In this document: in pieces, positions 40,346 to 52,800 of the stretch
Numbering within the stretch: position 1 is the stretch's first letter
Layout of the letters: each line of letters begins with the position of its first letter
Source of the DNA: Datnioides undecimradiatus
Taxonomy: Eukaryota > Chordata > Actinopteri > Lobotiformes > Datnioididae
Direction of reading: 5' to 3'
DNA length: 64,000 nt
Assembly (NCBI GenBank): GCA_008933995.1
Contig: WARS01000015.1
Coordinates: 8,080,861 to 8,144,860 of the forward strand
Program-made: the position numbers and the translations under genes
Notes under the pieces: model-generated
The model's database searches: none
What the model was told of the DNA's origin: nothing
Seen by the model: the letters and a program-made list of their open reading frames with translations, nothing else

Positions 40346-41053
40346 GTCAGGGGGACAGCGGTGGAAGAGGTATCCGGATCAGTGTAAGTCCGTATTCAAA
40401 ATATAACTAGTAACATTTCAATTTTACATCAAAAGATATCAGTGCCAAGAATGAAATTATCTCTTTTACCGTGCACAATGGCCCACTTCAGAGCATATAA
40501 TACATCAATGTATTACGCATTAACTTATAAGCATCACGTTGCAGCTGGTAAAGGTAGGGTGTATTTCAAATACTTTTAGTGTCCTTAGCTCAATCCATAA
40601 CGTTATTAATGTTATGCTATATAACAGTTTAGGAGTTTAAACCATGCTGGGGTATATAAGTCACGAATATTAGCCTCTGTTGATTCACTTTTTAAATTTG
40701 TCTTCTGTCATTTTCCAAACTTTGTGCAATATCAACTGACTAATGTGTCCCTTTAATGATTAAATACTCAAATTAAGTGCAATACCCATGCGCAACTCAT
40801 ATAGTAACTATTTTTAAGCATGCTATGCGCACTTGTGTCAGTTTCTCTAGAGTATCAGATTAGATAATAAAAAGTAGCAAAGTAGCATTATCAATTAGTA
40901 TTGCACTGGGATCAAAGTGACATCTTCTTCTTTCTCTCTCTCTCTCTATCGCACACATGCGGAATATGGGCGTGAATTTCCAGCCACCAACTCCTCCACC
41001 CTGAGCGCAAACTCCCAAAATAGCAATGCGACTAAAGGAAGCCTCAGAAAAAA
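40346..41053. promoter_or_regulatory. Divergent intergenic region between fbxl17 and prxl2c
   Basis: About 700 bases separate the likely fbxl17 first exon from the prxl2c start codon, and the two genes are transcribed away from each other. The middle is AT-rich and featureless apart from a CT run at about 40934-40948. The last 120 bases (GGGCGTGAATTTCC, GAGCGCAAACTCCC) are the probable prxl2c promoter/5' UTR. No TATA box was seen at a convincing place. The window order here differs from human, where these genes lie on different chromosomes. Confidence 0.5.
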
Positions 41054-43053
41054 ATGGCTGAAGTAGTTTCTCCAATAACTCGGCAAGTCACTAAAGAAAA
41101 GAGGGAAATCAGGACCTCATCTGTCGATATTCGTCTTGAAGACGTCGAGGATTGTTTAATTTACGACCGACATGGAGTCTCTGTTCCGTTCAAGAAATTA
41201 TATCAAGACAGGAAATCGGTCATAATTTTCGTGCGGGTAGGGGAAAAAACTTTGTTTGCCTTTAACCTTGCTGGTGAGTCATGGGCTATCCTGCCTAAAG
41301 CTGCACTCGTTAAGTCATGAGAGGCTTGAATTAAGTCGATTGAGCCTCGAAAGACGTTTCTGTTTAAGGCATCAGATTTGGTAACAGGTGAGCTTCAGCC
41401 TTGCTGGACAGATGCCCCAACAACAGCTTCCCATGCTATGATGGAAATGGAGGAATGGCGAGATCATGTCCATAGGTGAAGACAGAGGGCTAAACATTAC
41501 ATAGGTGCAAGATTAGAGTTTGAAAATGACATGTTCTATCTCTCATTGCGATAGCTTGTTAATTCATCATATACTGTATTTCCCTGCAGAACTTTCTCTG
41601 CTACAGCTGCAAAGAATATGTGGAAGATTTGAGCAAAATACCTAAAGAAGCCGTTGAGGTAAGTCCTGATTCAAGACTATAAATGCACCAGAGGTTGACA
41701 AGAAGCATAGCTGCAGATTTGCACTGGTGGAATGTGGCTAAGTATATTTACTCAAATACTGTATTTAAGTACAAAGTCAGGGTTCTTGTAACATCTCTAC
41801 ATTCCTTTGACAACTAGGTGTGCTGGTTACTTTTCAGCTGAAAAGTATGGATGTCCAAATTAAATGTTGGGTTGAGGGAATTCTCTTCTTAAGATAAATA
41901 ACTTTTTTAAAATACAGATTAGCTGTAAAATGCATTGTCATATTTATCTCATGAAAAGACTTTTTAAGGACAAGGGATAACAACACTACAAATTACACTA
42001 CAAACAAAATTATCACATTCATGGACAACTACAGGAGTAAAATGTGGCAACCACATTAATGTAGCAATAATATTAATTTTTAAAAAAAATCATATATATA
42101 TATATAATGGTAGAACACTGAAAAGGTACCATTTTCAGTAAGCTTAAGCAAGGTTATGAATGCAGGCCTCTTACCTGTAACCAGGTATTTTCACTGTGAT
42201 ATCACCAGTTTGGGATTTGAATGCTTCTTCAAAACTGTCTCTGCAAATTTGACATGCAAATCAGGTATAATACGCTGGTGCTTTGATAGCCGTGTATCTA
42301 AATTATTAATTGAAAAAAATGAAAAACACTTTTTCTCTGTGTTGATGCAGGATGCTGACATTAGACTGGTTGTAATTGGTCAGTCTGCTTACCACCACAT
42401 AGAGGTAATTGATTTTGTGATTGGTTTGCATAATTTCAGTCTGCCACATATGTTCCAATTATGCTGATTTCATTTTCAATCTTGTCTAGCCTTTCTGCTT
42501 ACTGACAGGATATCCTTATGAAATATATGTGGACCCAGAGAGGTGCATTTACCAAAAGCTTGGGATGAAGAGAGAGGAGAAATTTACAGAGTCGGGTAAC
42601 GCATAAAACACCATGTACCTCATGAGCCAATCAAATTCTGAAATGATAATTAATGAAGGATTGCATCTGTGTGTGCATGTTTATGTGTGCAGCCCACCCA
42701 AGTCCCCATGTGAAGTCTGGCATCTTTATGGGACAAATGAAGAGCATATGGAGGGCCATGACCAGCCCCCTATTTGACTTCCAAGGTGACCTATATCAGC
42801 AAGGTGGAGCCATCATCGCAGGACCAGGTAAACTGCCTCTGACTCCCTTTTTTGTCTACACATACTTAATTTCTCTCTGCAACCATTGTAATATATCTTT
42901 CTTTTTTTTCCACCTCGCATAGGCTCTCAAGTTCATTTTTCCCATGTTGACATGAACCGATTGGACCACATGCCCATTAACTGGCTCCTTCAGCTCGCTG
43001 GAGTTCAACAGACTCTGGACTTCAGCGATAAGCCAAAGATCATTCATGTGTAG
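41054..43053 (+). CDS. prxl2c: Peroxiredoxin-like 2C (AhpC/TSA-type thioredoxin-fold protein)
   Basis: Six exons: 41054-41236, 41590-41658, 42351-42404, 42490-42595, 42693-42827 and 42923-43053. All have GT-AG introns and join into one 225-residue frame ending IIHV. The human protein (PRXL2C, formerly AAED1/C9orf21) has about the same length and the same ending. The thioredoxin-fold core reads SVIIFVR then NFLCYSCKEY, with the CxxC pair at residues 65 and 68. It continues with LVVIGQSAYHHIEPFC, GYPYEIYVDPER, LFDFQGDLYQQGG and HFSHVDMNRLDHMPIN. The family is related to peroxiredoxins. The human protein has been linked to glycolysis and HIF-1alpha signalling, and its enzyme activity is not well established. 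The start codon has a strong context (AAAAAATGG), and no in-frame alternative matches the family better. It shares orientation with cdc14b, whose first exon follows 0.7 kb later. Confidence 0.96.
41725..41800 (+). repeat. Dispersed percomorph repeat inside prxl2c intron 2
   Basis: TGGTGGAATGTGGCTAAGTA is followed by TATTTACTCAAATACTGTAT and TTAAGTACAAAGTC. I recognise this as a diverged copy of a repeat abundant in percomorph fish, typically GGTGGAATGTAACTAAGTAC then ATTTACTCAAGTACTG. A second copy in the opposite orientation lies near 55.95 kb. Confidence 0.75.
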
Positions 43054-43323
43054 CCAGTTGTCAACCTGAGAGTGTACTTGGCCCACATCACTGTTATTAT
43101 GTTTACAGGGATGCAGATATGTTTACATTTGTTTGTACAGTCTTGGGTCTGATGTGATGTGTGGTTGCATACATGAGAGAGGTGTGAATGCATTATTGTT
43201 GTTTTTCTTCATTTACTATACTTTCTATTAGAGTTGTCATAACACTGTATCATATGCTGTGTCATTCTGTTCCCATACTCGTATTAAGATGGTTGCTTTC
43301 CTCATATCCACTGTTACATAATA

Positions 43324-43329
43324 AATAAA
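43324..43329 (+). terminator. prxl2c: prxl2c polyadenylation signal
   Basis: AATAAA lies 271 bases after the prxl2c stop codon, with GT-rich sequence (GCATGTGTCTTGTGTTC) following within 40 bases. This is the normal layout of a vertebrate poly(A) site. Confidence 0.8.
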
Positions 43330-43399
43330 GTTTGATTACCGTGGCTGCATGTGTCTTGTGTTCACACAATCACACAATATCACACAATAATGAGCACAA

Positions 43400-43750
43400 C
43401 ACAGTAATTTCCACTAGATTATGTCCCCAACATGTCATCTTCATGCAGTTGCTGCAATTGAGCAGTGAAGGGTGGGCACAGGACAACTAATCCTGATACG
43501 TCACATGCAGGGGATTCAGAGAGCTGAAAAACCTGCCCTGCTCATCGACGTCACCACCGCCAGAGAGGCTGGAGCAGGCAACTGTACCTCGGCTGACACA
43601 TACACAACACGCATACGCAGATCAGCAGCGCTGGAGCAAGACATGCCATAATAACGAAGGAGCAATACAGGGACACACCACCGCACTAGGAAGCGGACGA
43701 GGTCTGTTGCAGCCGCTCAAGAATGTCCACCGTGCAGCCTTGAAGAGAAA
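43400..43750 (+). promoter_or_regulatory. cdc14b: Upstream promoter / 5' UTR of cdc14b (exon 1a)
   Basis: CG-rich sequence appears abruptly after the prxl2c poly(A) site and leads to the exon 1a start codon. It contains two CRE-like sites, TACGTCAC at 43497-43504 and GACGTCAC at 43547-43554. No TATA box was seen. Binding by CREB/ATF factors is inference from motif only. The transcription start is not determined. Confidence 0.55.
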
Positions 43751-43859
43751 ATGAAGCGCAAGAGCGAGAGGAGACGAGCCGAGTCGAGAAAAAAGCGCTG
43801 TGCAGCTCACAACAGCTCAGAGGCGGCGCCAAACTCTGATATTTACATTGAGATAACAG
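43751..43859 (+). CDS. cdc14b: cdc14b alternative first exon 1a (basic, nucleolar-type N-terminus)
   Basis: The exon encodes [20 protein letters not shown] and continues to SDIYIEIT plus one base, followed by the donor GTAAGT. Human CDC14B starts MKRKSERR and later reads DVYLDIT before DRLCFAIL, so both ends of this exon agree. The N-terminal basic cluster corresponds to the region that targets human CDC14B to the nucleolus. The exon ends in phase 1 and joins exon 2 (45054) to give [11 protein letters not shown]. Confidence 0.93.
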
Positions 43860-46800
43860 GTAAGTGGGTCTGCAGCATGAACCTTGTCAACTTTAAACTC
43901 AGTTGGCAAATGTGTGCAGATGTACAATGACAGACTGCGCATGCACCGCACTGCTTTTTAAATGACCAGTGTGCGTGAAAGTATTTTTGATGTTTTTTTA
44001 GCTTTTGACCTAATATGGCGACACCGTCTGTCCTTTTATCGTTGAGACACAAGGTGTTGCCACGACTTACCACCGCAGTCTGTGTACAAAATACACAATG
44101 CAAGCACTGCAGTATTGTCCGGTATTTGTTTGAAAGCATTAAATTACACCGGAACTTCGCTTTGTCTGCACCATCGTGTTTTGTGGACTGTGTGGAGGTT
44201 ATAAATGTGTACAGCGAGATAGAGTGGTATATTAATATCGTAGATTTCACTGTCAACCCACTGTCAGGCTGACCTACTGTGTAATTTTCATATCTTTTAT
44301 GGCGTTTTCCTGGTTGTTGTGCATCCTTGCGCAGCTCAAATCTGAGAGAGGGAGGTCCAGCAAAGTGGAAATCAAGAATTTGATTGGCTGAGGGATCGTC
44401 CTAGCAACCGCTTGGGCAACGTTCCCAGGACCTATCGTGTGTCTTATGCAGCGAACTTTAAATGTAAATGGGCGGGGCAGAGCCTAACTGGCAGGACTTT
44501 TCTCCAATTATGAAACGTTTTGCATCTCACGCAGCCAATAGTGTCCCGCCAAAGGGTGTAAGGGAGGAGCCGGGCGGAGATCATTTTTAGCAGAGTGCGC
44601 ACTTGCACACGAAACTCTCCTCCGCTTCTAGGCTGGCAACTTTCTGTTCTTGAAGCGATAAATCACGCTCAAAACACTTTTCTCGCCACTATAAAGTTTT
44701 TTGATTGCGCTTTCAAATTATTTTTTTTTTAGCCTTCGAGAGGAATTACCAGCTTTGAAGTTCAGATTTTACTTAGCAGCGTAATGCGCGAGTCCTTGTG
44801 AAGGAGTTCAACATCGCATGTTTCTCTGCAAAACGTCATGTTCAAAACTGCGAGCAAAATGACCGCGGACGATGTTTCGTCAAAATGTATTGAGTTTATC
44901 AAAGGTGAGTAACTTGCAAAGACAAGAAAAGTTGTAGACAAAGGGGAGCTGATTTGGGGGAAATGAGACGACAGAAGTATGCATGCATGCGTGCATGACA
45001 AAAGCAAGTAACTGCCTCTGCATTTTGTCGCCCTACCCCCCTCCCTCCTCCAGATCAACTATATTTCGCCATACTAAAGCAAAAAATCAAGAGCACAGCT
45101 GAACGACACTGTTTCTGCATAGATGAAGAACTGGCATATGAGAAGTAAGTTCCCAGTCTCATTCTTCCTTTGCTTTTTGCTCAGATTTCGTTTGCTGGTT
45201 ACCGCACTTTAAATGGACTGACATTGCCAACCCTGCTGGTGTGACCAGCCTCGCATGTCCCGTCTTTAGAATGCAGTGATTGCCGATGTTACTCAACATA
45301 ATCAGATAGCCAATTTATTATCATCAAAACTTTGTAAGTCTAACGTTAAATCACTATTGCTAGAAAATACGTCTGTTATTGTATTGTTAAAGATATTAAA
45401 TTAACCACAGCAGCATTTAATATCAAAGACAAATAAAACAAATGGAAGCATCTTGCGACAGTCGAAGTTTGAGAGCATGTAGTAGTGGGCATGGCTGTTG
45501 AATTGGTCTCGAGAGAGGACATGACTGACCTTTCAGAGCCATTTTTGTTCCAGTGGTACAAAAAAGACATTTTGTTATTGCAGCGTTTTGTCCTGCTCTG
45601 ACTGACCCACTCTAGCATCAAACACTTCCAAATATAGTTTTTACCCTGTCAGTGTTTCTACCGTTTCAGTCCGAGGTAGCTGATTCTATCTAGTGAAACT
45701 TCCCCAGAGACCGTAGCTGGCTGCATAAATAGCCACACTGACACACTCTTTCTTCTTCCTCCTCTCCTTTTTTCTTCATCCCTCTCTCCCAGCTTCTATG
45801 CAGACTTTGGTCCCCTCAACCTGGCCATGTTTTATCGCTTCTGTTGCAAGCTTACAAAGAAGCTCAAGGTAAAGTAAACTACTGCTCTTAATTGCACTTC
45901 CTGGAAGAGAGAATAGGAAGCAAAACTCAAGTTAATCATCATCTATATATATGTATATATGCAGTAGGTAGACACATTAAATCAAGGCGAGAGTTTTGTA
46001 CACCTATTGTGTAATACTTGTCAATAGTAGCATATATGTCTCTTTTAATATCGCTGAGCTGTCAGTCTGTGGCTTGTGGTTAATGCTGTTGGACACATTT
46101 GGTTATTACCTTAAGTTCTGTTAGCTTACAAATTCTATCCATAGACTTTCTCCACCATCTACTTTTAATATTATATATTTGTTAGTTTAACAAATCATTA
46201 GTCACATGTGAGTTCATACTGTTACTATTGATGTATCTTCCCAGTCAATAACGCTCTCAAGGAAGAAGATCATATTTTATACCTGTGGAGATCAGAAGAA
46301 ACAAGTCAATGCTGCCTACCTAATGGGATCATATGCAGTAAGTGCATGCACATGCTGCTATTAACTTATAGAATTATCGCTGGCATGTAATTCAAGAGTT
46401 ACTCACTAATTGGAGATTTGCATTTAAAGGTGATGAATCTGAACATGTCGCCGGAGGAGGCCTACAGTCTGCTCGCGTCAAGGAATTCAACATACATTCC
46501 ATTCAGGTAACAACTCTGTTTTCACGATCAGCATTGTTATTTGTATTAGACTGTAAGACCATTTTCAAGACACTTTTTTCTGTTTGTATCTGCCATTTGA
46601 ATTTATTTATTTTTTATTCTTAAAACATTATGGAGCAAAGTTGTTTATAAGTACTGTATATTTAAAATATTGCAGAGAATTTTATCAGAAACAAAATTGT
46701 TGCAGTTTATTTGTGTGTGTGTGTGTGTTGAACATGAGAGAACATGATCAAAATTATTTGAGTGCAGGTTTTGTGAGATGTCAGCTTGCATCCTTGCGAG

Positions 46801-49800
46801 AAAAAAATTGACGTAAAGCTCATGTTATGCTGATAAAGAATGTTGTTAAATTTTATTTATTTTTATTTTATATTACAGAGATGCTTCGTTTGGAACCTGC
46901 ATGTACAATCTGAACATCCTAGATTGCCTCCGTGCTGTCCACAAAGTACGTCATTTTAGGATTAATTTATTTATTTTTCTTGCTGTGTCATACTCCTAAT
47001 GAAATGAACTCCCTCTCAACCATCTACCAGGCTCTGCAGTACGGCTGGCTTGACTTCTCCAACTTTGATGTGGAAGAATATGAGCACTATGAGAGAGCAG
47101 AAAACGGAGACTTAAACTGGATCATTCCAGGAAAGTTTCTTGCATTCAGTGGGCCTCACCCGAAAAGCAAAATAGAGAATGGTATGTGACATATACTACT
47201 TTTTTTTTTTTTTCCCAATCTTTGTCTGGCCCGGCTTTAACACCTGAAACTAAGCATAATTTTTTTGTCTTCACTCAGGGTACCCTCTGCATGCTCCTGA
47301 GGCATATATCCCATACTTCAGGAATCATAATGTCACCACTATTATCAGATTAAACAAGAAGATGTACGATGCCAGGCGTTTCACAGAGTCGGGCTTTGAG
47401 CATCACGATCTGTTCTTTGTGGATGGGAGCACACCAAACGACTCCATTGTCCGGAAGTTCCTCAACATATGTGAGAATGCAGAAGGAGCCATTGCTGTCC
47501 ACTGCAAAGGTCAGATTTCTAACCCATAGTCACACTGCAGGAAACAATGTTAATGGTTTAAACTATCCTGTTTCTTGCGCAGTTAATGCCACGGCCACTT
47601 TTCTTTTTCTTTTAGCTGGTCTTGGGAGGACTGGCACTCTGATTGGCTGCTATATGATGAAACATTACCGCTTGACTGCTGCAGAAGCCATTGCCTGGAT
47701 ACGTATCTGCAGACCAGGGTCCATCATTGGACCTCAGCAGAACTTTGTTGAAGAGTGGGTGTTCACTGATGCAGGATTTTCAAAATGTCACTGAAGTTAA
47801 TTTTAAGTGTTTTCTTTTAATTGATAAATACTTTGGACTAGATAAGCAACAACCAGAGTTAAAGTTCAGAGAATAACGATCATTTTATTATTTTATTCTT
47901 CAGGAGTTTGAGTCAGAAACTCAGCCAGTCTACTTCATCAGGACTGTATGGCAGTGGTTTGATCAGATTTAAGATTTGACATTTGGGCCCCACTGTATGT
48001 GAAATAAGCATAAGAGTTAAGTCTGGCAGAAAAATGTGCATTTGTAGGACTCTATGCCTGTAAGGATATACTGAAAAGTTTAAAGCTTTAACAATAATGG
48101 CGTCAGTGGTTTGGCAAGAAAAAGATACGGTAATTTTGTGGTTTGTTGACATTTTGTTCAGGAAGCAGAATGCTCTGTGGGCTGAGGGGGATGTTTATCG
48201 GGAGAAGATGCTAAATGAGCGAGAGAATGGCAAGATGGCCGTGACCAGGATCCTGTCAGGAGTGGATGACATAACCATCAACGGAAGTAACAAGAACAGA
48301 GCATCCAAGAAAGAAGAAATGGAACTCGTGAGTTTTTAAAAAACACTTTAATTTATAGAATTTGTAGCATGTTTTTGACCGATGCACGCACACACACACA
48401 CACACACACTCTATTCACTGCTTACTGTCTGTTTTACAGTATAATGATGAAGAGGAGAGAAACGGTCTCACACAGGGAGATAAACTGCGAGCCCTGAAGA
48501 GCAAGAGGCAGGCCCGATCGTCCTCGGGTTCACTATCGTAAGTTTTAAGGCAGCCTGCAACTGTTATCACGCATCACACTAATATGTGGTAGTCTTATGA
48601 ACTGAGCAATGACTCTCCTTCTCAGTCCCTCGGATCATTACACATATACAATTGTGATTTTCAAATCATAGTAACTTATGATTTGAATAATACAGTTTTC
48701 ATAGTGACAAGGAAGTGACTGTGTAGGTTTATGTGTTACATTTATCATTTGGTTTTATGAGCTTTCTCCTTTCCTCTGTGTTTATTTAGGGTAGTTGGCT
48801 GTTCTTTTGTAACAGGTTTTAGACATGGCTCTGACGGCTGCTCATCAGTTTTCATCTTAATATCTGAATTCATCTGAGTGAAGGAGCCAGGCAGTGACAC
48901 TATCCTCCTCTTCCTCACTGTCTTAATAATTCAGTAACTCAATTTCTGTGTCCTCCTTCATTTTCTTTTGATTAAATGTCATTACACGCAGGTCAGGGGT
49001 AATCTCATCTCACTTTTACTGAGAATCAGTGAGTAATGGGGATGAACAATTAGTCGAGGAAGTAGCAGGTCAAATGTTAAGGGTGACAAAGTTGTTTGGA
49101 GGGCTGGATTGGAGTCACCTGAAATACAACCTTCCAGGAAAACATTTGTTGAATGCTTGAATTAGAAAGGCACAAAAGATGTGGCAGTTATATTCTTCTC
49201 CAAAAAAAATCTTAGTGTTTTCACAAGGTTAGCATCACAATGATTTAGAGTTCCAGGGGTGATCTGGCCAGTGTTTTTCATAAGAAACAATCACTGGTGC
49301 AAGTCCATATAGGTGTATTGAAGTTATTTAGGGTTTAAATGTCCATACTTGCCCTAACCCTGAATACTGGACTATAAATGAAGCGAGCATAGTGTCAAAG
49401 ACAGAAACTGACCTTTTTATCAAGTTTAAACATGTCAGGCAGTGTTGATGTGGTACAGTCACTGCAACCATAAACTCATACTTGATTAATGCTGAGCAAA
49501 TGATGTGGGTGTATGTAAATCAATGGTTAAAGATTAAATAGTCTCTCTGTCTTTGTAAGTCTTCACCCTGCAGTGACAAGTGCTCACTCACAGCTAAACA
49601 ATCTGACACAGATTCTTCTTGAAAGAAAGAAAACGTGCACCAGACAAAACAGCACCACATATTAAAATTAAAAGCTTTTAGTTTGCCATTAAAAGTCACT
49701 GTGACTTTTGCTTATGTTATTAAGTTCAACTTTCTTTCTTGTGTATTTTGTGTGCCAGCAGCATAGCCATTTCTCTTTGCTTCCATGCTGTTCCCCAAAC

Positions 49801-52800
49801 AAAGTCCACTATATTTGTGCCCGTGTAAATCAAGCCGTGGAGGGTTGTGTGTCAGTATGGCTGAGGATGATGACTGACTGGCCACTGCCAATGTACCCAT
49901 ATGGCTTTGGCTTTTGTTGTCCCATGTCAGGCAGGTGGTAGTGTTCTGCTGCAGCCTCATGGGCACGGTGTGGCCGATGTGTTGCCTGCCATTCAAAAGA
50001 TAGATGAGAGGGGCAGAGAGAGTGTTGGGAGAGGAAAAACAGAGAGAGGATGTGAGGTTTTGTATGATGGAGGTAAGTGCACGTCACTTCCTTTCTAGCT
50101 GACATCCTCTTCTTGTAGAAGTGGTTGCTATGCCAGTGAATGGTATGGCTGACTTGAAGTTGTTCTTTTTTTCCTTTTTATTTTTTTAAATGTTTTTGGA
50201 TGACTATGGTGTGAAGTGGATGTGCACTTACTGGATGCAATACATTTACACGCCTTTTCATTATTTGCCTCTCATGGACACACTGAGCTGTTATGCTATG
50301 ATATCGAGGCTTATCCAAGATATCCTTTGAGTTACAGTAAAGCTCTTAAGTTGAGCCTGCTGTACTTGTTAACAGTGGCACCAATTGTTCAACTAATCAC
50401 AGTTTTGAATAAGATCTGGATTAGTTGAATGAAACGTTTCAGTGCTTGGCTTGCACTACTGACTTGGCACGCCTGAAGAGAAAAACGTTAGAACGGGAAA
50501 CGTCTTCTTGTTTTGATCTGTAGTAAGTACTTCCTTATTGTAAACTAGTTAACTTCCCTGCTTAACTTAAGCTTGAGGTGTGGTTGAGAATTGCCAATAG
50601 TACTTAAATGATCTTTTGACAGAAGTGTTTTGAGTTTAACTAGCTGCTTTAAATGGTATAGTTGGGATGGTAAAATACTCCTGATTCTCATTCAGATACA
50701 AAGGAACAACTTGCTTGAGCCTCTGAGGAGGTAATGGGATGAAAATTGGTACTTATCCCTTTTCAGGAGGGAGTCGAGGCAGAATGGAGATTTGCTTGCA
50801 CCTCAATATGCTCATATACCTTATCAGTGAATGCGTTCCTACACCAACATCTAACTTCCAGCTGAACTTCACCATCTGGCTTCACTGTTTGTTTTATTAT
50901 GTAATACTGAAGTGCATGCTGGATTCCAGTGTCGATTAGAGCCACGATTATGTAAAACCTTTTCATCTTTTCTGCCTTTTTTCATGCATGGCAACAGGCA
51001 TGAAACCCTTGAACATGCACGCGTGGACATGCCTCTATGTTCAATCCATGTTTGCGTCTAACATGTAATTAATGTTGGGCCGGGATCATTGTCAGTTGCC
51101 TGTTGTTTTTCCATTGCTCTTGTGACTGGATCAGTGTACATGCACCATCTGAGCTTTGTTTACTCCTCCAGGTTTCTGCCAGTTTCTTTTTAAATGGTCT
51201 GTTTTTGTGGAACTTAATTTGATAATGCATACTTAAACATTTGTAGGATTTTACCTCATTTAGACATAAGTGAACAAAGTATTACACTTCATACAAAATC
51301 AACCAGTGTATGAACAGCATTTTTAAACGTGTGAATATTAGTATCTGCCCACATATAGTAAATTGCTACCATATCAGAGCAAGTGCAAGAACAAGAACAA
51401 AAACTTGCTGACTGGCACTATTGGATGCAAGGCTCTATGAAAGGTATTTCATCTAATCCAGTCCCAGTGGAAAAGCGGAACATCAGAGGCTTTGTGTCCT
51501 GCCTGGACGTCTCCTGTCTCTCCTTCCCTTTTCCCCCCTTTTTCCGTTTGCTCTTGTTGTTGGATTTGTCCTCCTTTCAGATGGCTGGTAGCCATGCTGC
51601 TCTCCTCCCTGTGTAGCCTTGCCCTGTGGTGGATTGTGTATGGCTTCCCTTCTTCCATCCTGCATTTCTGTATAGACGGGTTAGGATTTCAATGAGTTCT
51701 ACCGCCCGTCAGCCCCCCAAAAACCTGTCCTGCCCCCCCTTCTGGAGCTCTAACTGAGAATGCTGTAAGTCAGACCCCAGTCTCTTTTTAATTCCCAAAC
51801 CGAATCAGAAATTTGTTCAAAATCATCCTCTCGTTACTGTATCATTTGTGCAAGCACAGTATACTCTGATTAGCAGAACCAGTTTTAAAACATGAGAGGC
51901 TCCTGCCTTGTCCTTGTTATCATTTTTTGTACATAATGATTTTATGATTTTGTTCTGTTCCCATCACCCTGTCTTCTTCAGACATCACGCTTTGCTGGTT
52001 ATTGTGTTGACCGCAGTGCCAACTTCTTTAATTAAACCCTACCAGACAGTTTAGCCCTCTTGGTAAAAATGATAACTTGGCTTTACTAATCCTACCTGGC
52101 TGCTGATGCTCTTATCTGTGCACAAGCCTTAACACTATCAGAGTTTTAAAACTACCCCACTCATCTCCATATAGTCTCTTCCTCCTCTCTGACCTGTCAC
52201 CTTTCTCTCAGATCTTCCACAATATAAAGTTTAATCACCTCTGTTGCTGTTGTGTCACTTGTGTTTTCACAGACAAGAAGAGAACAAGATTCACACTAGG
52301 TCATCATCACAGTCCCTGAGGTAAGGTTTGTGATTGTTTCATCTAACATATATGCTTACTCTCTGGCGTTAAACATGGTTCACAGTAATGAATAATATCT
52401 GTTTTCTCCTGCAGCGCGGTCATCCTGCAGGCCAGTGTTCAGGGCTGTAAGACAAGCGTTAGCCCCATGACTCTGTCTGACCACTCAGACAGCAGGAAGA
52501 GGACCAGAACCTCACTGCCTGCCAGTGGAGTAGGAGGAAGGTAAGTGGCTGGATTTGACACTCACTGTACATTTATCCAATGTTAACCCAGATGTATGAT
52601 CTGTGAGAGCACTACAAGAAATAAATAGGGGCAGTTTTACTTCATCAGAAACACATTAGATGCATTTTTTTGTGTCTCTACTTGAAGGCAAACGAGATCA
52701 GTAGCAGCCAAGGCTGAAAGTAGAAAATTACATGTTTAAACTTTTCCAAATATAAATACTAACGAAACTACATGTTTTTATATATACTAATATGGAAATT

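Noticed and set aside
44015..44272. Overlapping open frames on both strands between cdc14b exons 1a and 1b
   Set aside because: They lie in the first intron, the two strands mirror each other, and neither has recognised similarity.
51383..51616. Separate small gene using the ATG at the start of the cdc14b tail exon
   Set aside because: The frame that continues cdc14b through the acceptor at 51580/51581 explains the hydrophobic stretch better. The longer frames from upstream ATGs run through the pyrimidine tract.
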